From Sipunculus nudus (Eukaryota > Annelida > Sipuncula > Golfingiida > Sipunculidae), in contig JAPPUL010000088.1 in assembly GCA_026874595.1 (NCBI GenBank), positions 60,001 to 124,000 on the forward strand: 64,000 bases of DNA, read 5' to 3'. The first letter of the stretch is position 1, and every line of letters starts with the position of its first letter. The notes beneath the pieces are model-generated. The model was not told the DNA's origin and did not search any database. It was given only the letters and a program-made list of their open reading frames with translations. The position numbers and the translations under genes were made by a program. Shown piece by piece: positions 27,272 to 36,069 of the stretch.

Positions 27272-28741
27272 TTAACTTGTAACGATTAGCTTGTTTGCTA
27301 CCTCTTCTAAAGATAATACGCGTGAGGCCTTAAAATATACATAATCACCCGCTTTTAGTATACTTTTTAGCTTTATATAAAGTTTTGTCTTTTGAGTATC
27401 TGCAAACTCAAATACATTAGAACTATTAAAGCCTCCCAAAATCGCTCCTTCTGCTATGTATTTGGCAAAAGCACCAATCGTAAACACATACCTTATTTCT
27501 CTTTTATACTGACTAAGCAAATATCCAAGCTCCTTATGATACTTTTTACTCTCTTTTCCAAGTTCTTCCATGTCTCCAAGTACCACAACCCGCTTTATAG
27601 CAAAAGCTTTCCTGTCTTTAGCTTTTTCTCTATTATTATTATAATCCTTCTTATTATAATTCTTTGTCTTTGCAATCGGTAACTTTATGAAAAACTCAAG
27701 TCCCGCTTCCATAGACCCAGGATTTGCATTGTAGCAGTCCTTTATTACCATATAGTACCCAGGGACTATCTCATTCCTAAGACTCCCATCCAATACCGAT
27801 ACCTTCTTTATCCCCTCCGCTATCTCTAAATCCTTAAGTCCAAGTAACGAAGAGCACAGTATCCCAAAATTTAAGTTAGTTAGGTTATGTTCTCCCAAAA
27901 GTTTGTAAGTACATATTAGCCCATTATATTCTAACTTGTAGCCTTCCATTATATCATAACTTAGTACCTTGAATGGTCTGTTCCTACTTGAAAAAGACTT
28001 TACCATTACTTTAGATTTGTCCTTTAAGAATAAAAAACTCGCATCATCTTCATTTAAGATTAGGGCTTCTTTTGTATGTTCTGTTATGCTTATCTTTTCC
28101 TTGCTTATCTTTTCTTTACTATCTCCTAGAAATTCACTGTGCGCTATTGATATGTTTGTTATTATACTGTAATCAGGATTTAGTATTCTTGATAAGCTCT
28201 TTATATCTCCTCGTTTGCCACTACCAAGCTCTATTACTAAAACTTCATCTTCTTTGCTTACTCTTAATAGAGTCTTTGGTACTCCTATTTGGTTATTTAG
28301 ATTCCCCTCTGTTGCCAATACCTTATATTTTGTGCTTAGTATTGTTTTTAGTATCTCTTTTGTGGATGTCTTGCCGTTGCTCCCTGTAACTCCTACCTTT
28401 ATTAGAGATTTGAACTTCTTTAAATAATTATATGCTATCTCTTGGTAGGCTTTTAATGTATCTTCTACTCCTATTACTAAAAGCTCTTTAGAAACTGTTT
28501 GCTTTACTAAACTCCATTTTAATCTCTTTATTATAACTCCTATAACTCCACGTCTTTTTGCTTCTGATATATAGTTATGTCCGTCAAATTTCTCTCCTTT
28601 AAGGCATAAAAATACCTCATCCTTACCTATACTCCTACTGTCTGTGCTTATATTATATACATATACTCTTTTAGAGCCTCCATGTTGTAAAATACAACCT
28701 CCACTAAACTTTAAAAGCTCTTTTATATGAAGTCTTTCCAT
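27272..28741 (-). CDS. murF: UDP-MurNAc-tripeptide-D-Ala-D-Ala ligase MurF
   Basis: Adds D-Ala-D-Ala to the UDP-MurNAc-tripeptide. 489 residues. The N-terminal uridine-binding domain has DSRSIGKDEVFLCLKGEKFDGH, the ATP loop is KVGVTGSNGKTSTKEI (~116-130), followed by TEGNLNNQIGVPKTLL, LGSGKRGDI and YNANPGSMEAGL (the usual DxYNANP). A low-complexity stretch rich in N, K and R lies near residue 375, and KEKIS is duplicated in frame. AAAGGG is 5 bases before ATG 28741. Confidence 0.96.
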   Translation of the reverse strand: MERLHIKELLKFSGGCILQHGGSKRVYVYNISTDSRSIGKDEVFLCLKGEKFDGHNYISEAKRRGVIGVIIKRLKWSLVKQTVSKELLVIGVEDTLKAYQEIAYNYLKKFKSLIKVGVTGSNGKTSTKEILKTILSTKYKVLATEGNLNNQIGVPKTLLRVSKEDEVLVIELGSGKRGDIKSLSRILNPDYSIITNISIAHSEFLGDSKEKISKEKISITEHTKEALILNEDDASFLFLKDKSKVMVKSFSSRNRPFKVLSYDIMEGYKLEYNGLICTYKLLGEHNLTNLNFGILCSSLLGLKDLEIAEGIKKVSVLDGSLRNEIVPGYYMVIKDCYNANPGSMEAGLEFFIKLPIAKTKNYNKKDYNNNREKAKDRKAFAIKRVVVLGDMEELGKESKKYHKELGYLLSQYKREIRYVFTIGAFAKYIAEGAILGGFNSSNVFEFADTQKTKLYIKLKSILKAGDYVYFKASRVLSLEEVANKLIVTS

Positions 28742-28757
28742 CTAAACCCTTTCTTAC

Positions 28758-28909
28758 TTAATACTTGCTTAATTCTTAATCGCTTTTTAGCTCAAGCACT
28801 ATCTCGCGATCACTAAAATGTATTACCCTGTCATGTGGGATTATCCTCATGTCCCTTCCCCGCGATTAGTACTATATCATCCTTTTTCGATAGCTTTAGG
28901 ACTTCTTTT
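28758..28909 (-). pseudogene. Decayed tandem copy of the murE 3' end
   Basis: 152 bp that repeat the last ~140 bp of murE and its downstream flank (28931-29087) at an offset of 173 bp. There are scattered substitutions (for example CTATCTCGCG for CTACCTCGCG) and a 5-bp deletion that breaks the frame. Too short to be functional: a gene-tail duplication undergoing decay between murE and murF. Confidence 0.92.
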
Positions 28910-28948
28910 TTTTTAATTTGTACTCTATCTTTAATACTTGCTTAATTC

Positions 28949-30550
28949 TTAATCGCTTTTTAGCTCAAGCACTACCTCGCGATCACTAAAATGTATTACC
29001 CTGTCATGTAGGATTTGATAATCCTCATGTCCCTTCCCCGCGATTAGTACTATATCATCCTTTTTCGATAACTTTAGGGCTTCTTTTATTGCTTCGTATC
29101 TGTTTGTTATCTTTATATAATTATCTTCTTTGCTATAGGCTTTTAATATGTTTTCTATTATTGCTTCCGGTTCCTCTTTTCGGGGATTGTCACTTGTTAT
29201 AATCGATAGATCGCTATATTTTGCTGCTACTCTGCCCATCAAAACCCTTTTGCTTTTGTCTCTATTACCTCCACACCCAAATACGCATATTATCCGTCCT
29301 TTGCTAAGCTCCTTTATCGCCTCTAATACATTCTTAAGGGCATCGTCTGTATGCGCATAATCTATTACTACGTATGCTCCATTTGTATGCTTTATTACCT
29401 CGAATCTGCCAGGAACTCTAACTGCTTTAAGCCCGCTTTTTATATCTTTTAAGCCTATACCCAAAAAGTAGCTTATTATATAGGCTCCAAGACTATTTTG
29501 TATATTGAATTTACCCGATAAAGAAACTTCTATAAAAACACTATCTTTAAAAACACTATCTTTTGCCTTGTCCTCTAAATCCCCTGCCTTGTCTCCTGCT
29601 TTATGTGCTACCTTAAAACTACCGTCGCCAAACATACTCTTTATATCATAAGCTTTGTAATCTGCACCCGCACCAACCCCGTAACTCCTATGCTCAAGCC
29701 CAAGCCCCTCTATATGTTTTTGTAGCTCTTTGCTTTTATATATCTCTTTATTATATATTGCAAGTTTTACGCTCTTACTACTTTCTTTTAGTAAGATAAA
29801 TATTTTCTTCTTTGCTTTGTAATATTCTTCCATCGTTTTATGATAGTCAAAATGATCTTCTGTTATATTCGTTATAAGTACAATATCAAAATTAAGTCCG
29901 TATGCACGCTCTTGTACCAAAGCGTGTGATGATACTTCCATAAAACAGTATTCTACCCCTTCTAATACCATTTGGGATAACGTCTTATTTAACGATATAC
30001 TATCTGGAGTCGTTACTTCTGAGGACATCTGCTTGCCGCATATGTAGTTTGAAATTGTCCCTATTACGCCTACCTTTTTGCCTGCTGTCTCGAATATGCT
30101 TTTTAACATGTAGGTTATTGTTGTTTTGCCGTTTGTTCCTGTTATCCCGATAAGTTTTAGCTTGCTTGATGGATCGTTATAATAATATCTTGTTATAAGT
30201 GCAAGCGCTCGCTTTGGGTTTTTATGTACTATTATTACTACTCCAAGACATTTAAGTTTTTCTTCGTTTAATTCATAATTAAAGTCAACTATTATGCAAC
30301 ATGCACCGCACTTTATTGCATCGTTTATATATTTATGTCCATCTTTTCTATAGCCTCTTATCGCTACAAATATATACCCTTCCTTAACCCTTCTTGAATC
30401 TTGTTCTATCCCTCTTACAGCTATGTCTAAACATCCTTTAGAAGATGAATTTAGAATCTTCTTGCAAAATATATCTTTAGTATTATTAGCTTTGTTAATA
30501 TCGTTTTTAGCATCGTTTAGAACACTTAGTACTTCATAAAGCCGCTTCAT
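28949..30550 (-). CDS. murE: UDP-MurNAc-tripeptide synthetase MurE (meso-DAP type)
   Basis: Adds the third peptide residue. 533 residues from ATG 30550, chosen because AAGG is 5 bases upstream; a TTG at 30565 would add five residues. Motifs are DSRRVKEGYIFVAIRG, the ATP loop GITGTNGKTTITYM, VTTPDS, EVSSHAL and SDNPRKEEPEAI. DNPR is the meso-diaminopimelate recognition motif. An insertion near residues 320-345 (HKAGDKAGDLEDKAK) comes from in-frame duplications. Lies between ftsL and murF; the ftsI that commonly precedes murE is absent. Confidence 0.96.
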   Translation of the reverse strand: MKRLYEVLSVLNDAKNDINKANNTKDIFCKKILNSSSKGCLDIAVRGIEQDSRRVKEGYIFVAIRGYRKDGHKYINDAIKCGACCIIVDFNYELNEEKLKCLGVVIIVHKNPKRALALITRYYYNDPSSKLKLIGITGTNGKTTITYMLKSIFETAGKKVGVIGTISNYICGKQMSSEVTTPDSISLNKTLSQMVLEGVEYCFMEVSSHALVQERAYGLNFDIVLITNITEDHFDYHKTMEEYYKAKKKIFILLKESSKSVKLAIYNKEIYKSKELQKHIEGLGLEHRSYGVGAGADYKAYDIKSMFGDGSFKVAHKAGDKAGDLEDKAKDSVFKDSVFIEVSLSGKFNIQNSLGAYIISYFLGIGLKDIKSGLKAVRVPGRFEVIKHTNGAYVVIDYAHTDDALKNVLEAIKELSKGRIICVFGCGGNRDKSKRVLMGRVAAKYSDLSIITSDNPRKEEPEAIIENILKAYSKEDNYIKITNRYEAIKEALKLSKKDDIVLIAGKGHEDYQILHDRVIHFSDREVVLELKSD

Positions 30551-30582
30551 TATAACCTTATACAAAACCTCTCTTTTTAGTT

Positions 30583-31032
30583 TTATTTCTTATCTTCATT
30601 TATCCCTTCTTTTGCCCCTTCTTTTGCCCCTTCTTTTGCCCCTTCTTTTGCCCCTTCATTGTTTATTAATTCTTCTATTAGTTTCTCTTTATCTTTAAGA
30701 CCGCTTAGTTTAAAATCACTTCTTTTTGTCTTTTCCATCTTAAGTAGCTTTTTTGCATTCTTTACTACGCTTTCCTTTTTCCTAAGCCGTTCGTAGTCTA
30801 CTTTGTTTTTGTAATATTCCTTTTGTAGTTTAAGTTGTTGGTTCTTTGCTACATTTAATTCTTTATTTAGACTAAGGCCTTTTATATTTTGCCACATCAA
30901 AAATGATACCAGGGTCGTAAGTAGTACTATTAGCAAAGTTATACGGGCTATGAAATGTTTCCTCTTACCATCCATTTTTCCATCTTTAGGCATAATCCTT
31001 TTGCTTTTTCTTTTGTTTGCTCTTTTTAGCAT
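30583..31032 (-). CDS. ftsL: FtsL-like cell division protein
   Basis: 149 residues. A basic cytoplasmic tail, one membrane segment (ITLLIVLLTTLVSFLMW, ~31-47) and then a periplasmic coiled coil (LNKELNVAKNQQLKLQKEY): the FtsL layout. The assignment rests on that and on its place between rsmH and murE; the sequence itself is poorly conserved. The C-terminus has five EGAK/EGIN units from a 12-bp repeat near 30608-30660. The start region is duplicated at a 22-bp offset, giving an upstream out-of-frame ATG at 31054. Confidence 0.75.
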   Translation of the reverse strand: MLKRANKRKSKRIMPKDGKMDGKRKHFIARITLLIVLLTTLVSFLMWQNIKGLSLNKELNVAKNQQLKLQKEYYKNKVDYERLRKKESVVKNAKKLLKMEKTKRSDFKLSGLKDKEKLIEELINNEGAKEGAKEGAKEGAKEGINEDKK

Positions 31033-31131
31033 CTTTTGACTATCTTTTTAGCATCTTTTGACTATCCATTTTAAAATACTCTTTAGCAGATGCTTTGTAA
31101 ATTATAAACTCTATATTAGACACTCTATTGC

Positions 31132-32283
31132 TTACTTAAAACTGTAATCCTTGTAAAGCACTTTTTTTGCTTTTTGAAATAAATATTCCTTTTTAAACGG
31201 ATCTTGCTCTTCGTATACTTTTTCTACAACCCGTAACTTTGTGCTCCTTGATGCTGGATTTAATGCCTTTTCATCTTCACCTGGTCTTATCACCTTCTTA
31301 TTTACTCGTTTTAGAGTTGCACGACCAAGACATTGGCATACGTTTGTTATCGGACATATGCAAGAAAGCTCGAAATACTTTAGTATGTTTTTGACTATTC
31401 TATCTTCTAGTGAATGGAACGTTAAAATTGCTATGCGTCCTCCTTCTTTAAGATAATAAATAGCATCAATAAGCCCGCGTTCTATATGATAAAACTCTTG
31501 GTTTACGTATATTCTAAGTGCTTGGAAGGTTTTGGTTGCAGGATGTGTTTTTATGTGTCTTTTTTGTCTTTTGGCATGGCTTACTATATTTGCAAGTTCA
31601 TAGGCAGACTCTATCTTTTTAATGGCTCTTCTTTTTATAATCTCACGTGAAATAAAAAAAGCCTTATCCTCATCAGCAAATTCCTTTAAAATGCGAATAA
31701 TATTCTCTTGACTATATGAGTTTATAATATCATAAGCATTTTGGTTTTGTTTTTTAGTTATATCATACGGATCAAGTTGGGTGTCAAGACGCATATCAAG
31801 ACTACTTGTATCATTAAAGCTAAAACCCCGAGTATCCATTTTATAATGAAACATAGAAATACCAAGGTCAAAGAGGAAATAGTCAACACATGGTTTATGA
31901 GGCTCCTTATCAGGGTAAGGATTTTCTGTAATGGTATTTTTAATGGTATTTTTAATAATGTTTTTTATGGAGGAGAAGTTTTTGTTATAGAAATATAATT
32001 TATTTAAGTTTTTATGATAATCCTGGTTTATGAATAGAAGGGCATTATTTTTGTGAAGGATGCGTTTTTTGGCGTGCTTTAGGATATTTTCATCTCTATC
32101 TAAAAGAATAAGGTTTGAATTTTTAATAAAAGGTAGTAGGAAAGCGCTATGTCCGCCCTCGCCGGCGGTACAGTCGAAAATAGTTTTGTTATTAATGTTT
32201 TTTGATTTTCTTATGGGATAAATTGGATTATTAGAAAAAGCGTTTTTAATTTCGCAAGCTAAAATAGGTTTGTGAAAATACAT
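31132..32283 (-). CDS. rsmH: 16S rRNA (cytosine1402-N4)-methyltransferase RsmH
   Basis: Methylates C1402 in the decoding site. 383 residues, longer than the usual ~310 because of Asn/Lys-rich insertions (for example residues 20-32 and 100-130). Motifs are HKPIL at the start, DCTAGEGGHS (SAM, ~37-46), YFLFDLGISMFHYKMDTRGFSF, HPATKTFQALRIYVN and TFHSLEDRIVK, and RVNKKVIRPGEDE. First gene of the long minus-strand block. Its 5' half uses T-ending codons and its 3' half A/G-ending ones. Often called mraW. Confidence 0.96.
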   Translation of the reverse strand: MYFHKPILACEIKNAFSNNPIYPIRKSKNINNKTIFDCTAGEGGHSAFLLPFIKNSNLILLDRDENILKHAKKRILHKNNALLFINQDYHKNLNKLYFYNKNFSSIKNIIKNTIKNTITENPYPDKEPHKPCVDYFLFDLGISMFHYKMDTRGFSFNDTSSLDMRLDTQLDPYDITKKQNQNAYDIINSYSQENIIRILKEFADEDKAFFISREIIKRRAIKKIESAYELANIVSHAKRQKRHIKTHPATKTFQALRIYVNQEFYHIERGLIDAIYYLKEGGRIAILTFHSLEDRIVKNILKYFELSCICPITNVCQCLGRATLKRVNKKVIRPGEDEKALNPASRSTKLRVVEKVYEEQDPFKKEYLFQKAKKVLYKDYSFK

Positions 32284-32400
32284 ATTAAAAAGATGTTAAA
32301 AAGATGATAAAAAAAATAATAATCTTAAGCAAATAAAGAATAATAACAAAGGAGAAATGGCAAACTAATCATATTAGCTTACAAACCGATAAGAAAAGAT

Positions 32401-33072
32401 GTGAATTATGTAAGATGCAAGATATGCGGGATAACGAATAAAGAGGATGCAAAAAAAGCAATAGAAGCGGGAGCGGATGCACTAGGATTAATAATGTGTA
32501 AAAGTCCTCGTCAAGTGAGTAAAGAGGCAGCAAAGGAGTTATTAGAGGGGCTTCCTCCATATGTTGGACGAGTATTAGTGGTACAAGACATGAGTAAGGA
32601 AAAGCTAGATGAGATACTTGAGTACGTAGGTCTTTTTGACACGATACAGTTTCATGGAGATGAGAGTGAGGATTTTTGTATAAGTTATGCAAAAAAGTAT
32701 AAAGTAGTAAAGACGATACTAGTAAGCGGGCGAGAGTCTGTAGAGCGTCTATTAGATTATAAACGGCTTAGCTATTTTTTATTAGACACAGGCTTAGTAA
32801 GAAATGGTTTTAACGGGGGTGAGGGAGGAGAGAGTTCTGGTGGTACAGGGGCATGCTTTGATTGGGAACTTGGAGTATATGGTAAAGGGCTGCTTGAGGG
32901 AGGTAGTAAGATAATACTTGCGGGAGGACTTAATCCGGGCAATGTATCTGATGCAATAAAGAAGGTAAAACCTTATGGAGTAGACGTATCATCAGGGGTT
33001 GAGCTTGCTCGTGGTAGAAAGGATATAAAGAAGCTTTATGAGTTTATAAAAGAAGTTAGAAAGGGGTATTAA
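32401..33072 (+). CDS. trpF: Phosphoribosylanthranilate isomerase
   Basis: Third step from chorismate to tryptophan, a TIM barrel. 223 residues. The start is GTG 32401. Motifs are CKICGITNKEDAKKAIEAGA (catalytic Cys), IQFHGDES, FLLDTG (catalytic Asp), FDW, ILAGGLNPGNV and GVDVSSGVE. A Gly/Ser/Glu-rich insertion (NGGEGGESSGG) sits where KhGGTG normally follows the Asp. No other trp genes are nearby. It is 8 bp before the next gene, probably co-transcribed with it. Confidence 0.95.
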   Translation: MNYVRCKICGITNKEDAKKAIEAGADALGLIMCKSPRQVSKEAAKELLEGLPPYVGRVLVVQDMSKEKLDEILEYVGLFDTIQFHGDESEDFCISYAKKYKVVKTILVSGRESVERLLDYKRLSYFLLDTGLVRNGFNGGEGGESSGGTGACFDWELGVYGKGLLEGGSKIILAGGLNPGNVSDAIKKVKPYGVDVSSGVELARGRKDIKKLYEFIKEVRKGY

Positions 33073-33080
33073 GATATAAA

Positions 33081-34298
33081 ATGTTAAAGATATTAAAGAT
33101 ATTAAATAGGGTAAAAAGCAAGTATTATGTATTAAAAGAAGGAATATATTTAATATTACTGATTACGTTGTTTAGTGGTTTTTTGGGAGCAGAAGATGCA
33201 GTTGTAGGTGTGGCTGGTGGTATGGGGGAGCAAGATGATGTAATAGAATATTTTGGAGTAGATAAGGATTCAAAGATAGAATATTTTGAAAAAGGTTTTA
33301 TAAACTGGACAGAAGGGAGCTGTATAGGTTACGCAACAGAAAACGATCTTGAAGGAGTAAGCTACGAAGACATACCGAGTATATTTGCCTCAGTAAGACA
33401 AAGAAACGAAGCCCAAAGCAAGTTAATCCAAACAGCAAAGACAAACCTGTTAAATATAATACTTGCAACAAGAATAGATGGAACAAATTATACAAGAGAC
33501 TATTATGCAAAGAGCAAAGCGTTCAAGACGCTATTTTTATCCGAGATAGATAAAAACATAGTTATATTACCGACAGTATTCAAAAGTCCAAACAAAGTGA
33601 TAGTGGCATTAAAATATTCACTACGCGGTAAAAGGGGGCTTGAGGGTTTAATATATCGTCTTGATGACAATGTAGAGGAGAGGGCAGATGATGTTTATAA
33701 AAAAGAGCCACATGAGCAAATAATCTACACATCACTAATAATAGATTTAAGGCAGTCCTATAGGTATGTACTAAAGACATACGAGAGGCTTTATTTCCTA
33801 GAAGGAAGCCTTAAGATACCGACTGGCTTGTCAAACAAGGTATGGTATGATAATATACGTAAGAGGCTAATATCAAAAGACGTGCTTACCTTAGAAGACA
33901 AGTCGCTATTGATGAGCTTAAGACCTAATGATAGATATTACGCAAGTATAATAGATAATTTATACAGGCGTTCAAAATCAAGCCGTAAGGTAGTAAATGG
34001 CGAACCGGCCTTATTCCCATCAATATACGATAGTGAGGGGCATAAAATATATTTTAAGAACCTATTAAAACTTAAAAAGAGAGGGAGTGTAAAGTTTATA
34101 AATTATACAAAGGATAAGTTTTTGATGTATAAAGTTGAGCGAGCAGGAGTAAATCCCTTGTACGTGGTGGCAGATAAAGTAGTTGGAATAAACGGAAGTA
34201 ACATAGTACTTGGAAAAGAAGACAGCATGCGACTATTCCTGCATCCAAAGACAATGAAGAACTTGATGGAAGGTAACATATATGTACTACTAAAATAG
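33081..34298 (+). CDS. Hypothetical secreted protein
   Basis: 405 residues, family not recognised. Signal peptide: basic start then GIYLILLITLFSGFLGAED, with a likely cleavage after LGA. The mature part has an acidic linker, a region with EAQSKLIQTAKTNLLNIIL that recalls LPP20-type repeats weakly, and a basic C-terminal half. No catalytic motif. Follows trpF by 8 bp, so its expression probably depends on that promoter. Confidence 0.65.
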   Translation: MLKILKILNRVKSKYYVLKEGIYLILLITLFSGFLGAEDAVVGVAGGMGEQDDVIEYFGVDKDSKIEYFEKGFINWTEGSCIGYATENDLEGVSYEDIPSIFASVRQRNEAQSKLIQTAKTNLLNIILATRIDGTNYTRDYYAKSKAFKTLFLSEIDKNIVILPTVFKSPNKVIVALKYSLRGKRGLEGLIYRLDDNVEERADDVYKKEPHEQIIYTSLIIDLRQSYRYVLKTYERLYFLEGSLKIPTGLSNKVWYDNIRKRLISKDVLTLEDKSLLMSLRPNDRYYASIIDNLYRRSKSSRKVVNGEPALFPSIYDSEGHKIYFKNLLKLKKRGSVKFINYTKDKFLMYKVERAGVNPLYVVADKVVGINGSNIVLGKEDSMRLFLHPKTMKNLMEGNIYVLLK

Positions 34299-34347
34299 CA
34301 GTACGTATATGTTGTTTTTAAAACGTCAGAAATTTTAGAATTTTATA

Positions 34348-34620
34348 TTAATGGCAACGAGCCTTCAAAGACTTCCCAGCCTTAAAGTAAGGCCGATAGT
34401 GCTCGGGGACATTAATAATCTGATTAGTCTTGGGATTTCTTGCAATGCGAGCGTTTCTCTTTTTCATACTAAAGGTACCAAATCCTCTAATCTCAATATG
34501 CTCATGATTAGAAAGACCCTCTTTAATGGTATGGAAAAAAGAGTCAACGATTCGAGTCACATCTCTTTTCGTGAGACCAGTTTTCTTACGTATCTCATCG
34601 ACAATGGCCATTTTGGTCAC
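34348..34620 (-). CDS. HU/IHF-family DNA-binding protein
   Basis: 90 residues, a complete histone-like protein: MAIVDEIRKKTGLTKRDVTRIV, FGTFSMKKRNARIARNPKTN (the arm with the DNA-intercalating region, though the usual RNPxTG is RNPKTN and the usual proline at the arm tip is followed by EHYRP), and FKAGKSLK. HU or IHF cannot be told apart. The start GTG 34620 overlaps the rpsT stop as GTGA; ATG 34611 is an alternative. Confidence 0.93.
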   Translation of the reverse strand: MTKMAIVDEIRKKTGLTKRDVTRIVDSFFHTIKEGLSNHEHIEIRGFGTFSMKKRNARIARNPKTNQIINVPEHYRPYFKAGKSLKARCH

Positions 34621-34892
34621 TTGTCTGTACCGCTAACACTTAGATTAATTTTTTTAAGAACCCGAGACTTTTTTCTACCGACATAATTTTTGTGTAAAAC
34701 TCCCTTTTTCAAAGCCTTATCCAAACGAGAAACATAGTTTTTATAAAGCTCAATAACGTTACCTTCCTGATTTTTGATAGCAAGAGCTACCTTTCTAGCT
34801 GATGTTTTAACCTCAGCACGAACTGCTCTGTTTTTAGCACGTCTTTTAATATTCTGACGAACTCTTTTTCTAGCTGAAATAGAATGTGCCAC
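34617..34892 (-). CDS. rpsT: 30S ribosomal protein S20
   Basis: 91 residues, full length. Starts MAHSISARKRVRQNIKRRAKNR, then LDKALKKGVLHKNYVGRKKSRV, the S20 C-terminal helix region. AAGGTGGG precedes ATG 34892. Its stop codon overlaps the GTG start of the HU/IHF gene by four bases, so the two are translationally coupled, an unusual link between a ribosomal protein and a nucleoid protein. Confidence 0.96.
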   Translation of the reverse strand: MAHSISARKRVRQNIKRRAKNRAVRAEVKTSARKVALAIKNQEGNVIELYKNYVSRLDKALKKGVLHKNYVGRKKSRVLKKINLSVSGTDK

Positions 34893-35216
34893 TTGAACCC
34901 ACCTTGCGTATACAATAATATGCTAAAATATAAAGTAAGTAAAAATGCGGAAAAGCAAACAATTTTCTATATATCCTTTCCCTGATGTAAGCAGAACAAA
35001 TGTTCCAACATATTAGAGCGTACGGAAATAAAACTATAAAAATATATAATAAAAAAATAAAAAAAGTGCAAATAAAATTAATAAGTATGGCTGATTAAAA
35101 GAGCGAAGTAATAAAAAAAGGTGATAAAAAAAAGGAATAATACTTTTACTTTTACAAATGAATGTTTATAGTTAAGCAAAAAAAAAGAGAATATAAAAGA
35201 GAGTATAAATTAATAT
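34893..35216. other. 324-bp intergenic region
   Basis: Between divergent rpsT and aldolase genes. AT-rich with A-runs and no ORF. It must hold the promoters of both, but no consensus pair is clear; TATATTTTAGC on the minus strand near 34925 is a weak -10 candidate for rpsT. No structured RNA seen. Confidence 0.55.
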
Positions 35217-35915
35217 ATGTTAAAAGGTCTTTTTAATAGATTTAAAGCACAAGAGCAGATAGTAAATATATGCAAGAGATTGTATGAGAAAGGGCTTGTA
35301 TCAGGAACGGAAGGGAATGTTTCATATAAGGAAGGAGATATAGTATATACAACGCCATCAGGAGTAAGTAAAGGATATATTAGAAGGTCTAATATAGTAG
35401 AGGTTAGCTTAAGCGGCGAAGTAATACGCGCTGGTAGGCGAAATGGATTTAAGAGGGAGTTAAAAGCAACAAGCGAGCTTAATATGCATCTTGGGATATA
35501 CAAATCGAGAAAAGACGTACATGCAGTAGTACATGGGCATCCAAAGAGCTGCCTAGCGCTAAATTTAAGTAATTCAGGACTAAACGAGAGTATAATCCCG
35601 GAGCTAACAGTAATGCTTGGCAAGGTGCCAAATATAGCTTACAAAGCGCCCTCAACTCTTAAGCTTGCAAATGCGATAGGAGAAGCAATAAAAGGGACGG
35701 ATGCACTTTTGATGGATAAACATGGTAGTATAACGGTAGGGAAGAGTGTTGAGGAGGCATATAATAAGCTTGAACAGATGGAGCATGCGGCCTGGATAAT
35801 ATTACATGCAAAGCTACTAGGGAATGTACGTGAGCTTACATCTGAAGAGATAAAGGAGCTTATGGAGATACGAGATAAAACCTATAAGCTAACAAATCCA
35901 ATAGTAAGGTTTTAA
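35217..35915 (+). CDS. Class II aldolase/adducin-family protein
   Basis: 232 residues, like L-fuculose-phosphate aldolase and relatives. GTEGNVSYKEGDIVYTTPSG binds the phosphate, TSELNMHL has the catalytic Glu, VVHGHPKSC gives two zinc His ligands and LLMDKHGSITVG the third. All metal and catalytic residues are present. Substrate cannot be told: sugar phosphate aldolase, ribulose-phosphate epimerase or methylthioribulose-phosphate dehydratase are family options. No Shine-Dalgarno motif before ATG 35217. The next gene, a decayed transporter, is on the same strand. Confidence 0.88.
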   Translation: MLKGLFNRFKAQEQIVNICKRLYEKGLVSGTEGNVSYKEGDIVYTTPSGVSKGYIRRSNIVEVSLSGEVIRAGRRNGFKRELKATSELNMHLGIYKSRKDVHAVVHGHPKSCLALNLSNSGLNESIIPELTVMLGKVPNIAYKAPSTLKLANAIGEAIKGTDALLMDKHGSITVGKSVEEAYNKLEQMEHAAWIILHAKLLGNVRELTSEEIKELMEIRDKTYKLTNPIVRF

Positions 35916-35940
35916 TAAAAAAATAAGAAAATGGTAAAAG

Positions 35941-35995
35941 AGGGAGAGTAGGGGGAGAGTAGGGGGAGAGTAGAGGGAGAGTAGAGGGAGCGTAG
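35941..35995. repeat. Tandem repeat, ~5 x 11 bp (AGGGGGAGAGT)
   Basis: About five 11-bp purine-rich units with AGAGGGAGAGT variants, between the aldolase gene and the transporter pseudogene. Rich in Shine-Dalgarno-like GGGAG but ~75 bp from the old start codon. Confidence 0.9.
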
Positions 35996-36069
35996 TATGG
36001 AAGGATAATATATATTTTATGCTGTTATTGTTTTTACCTGGAATGCTAATAAAAGGTAAAGAGTAGTGG

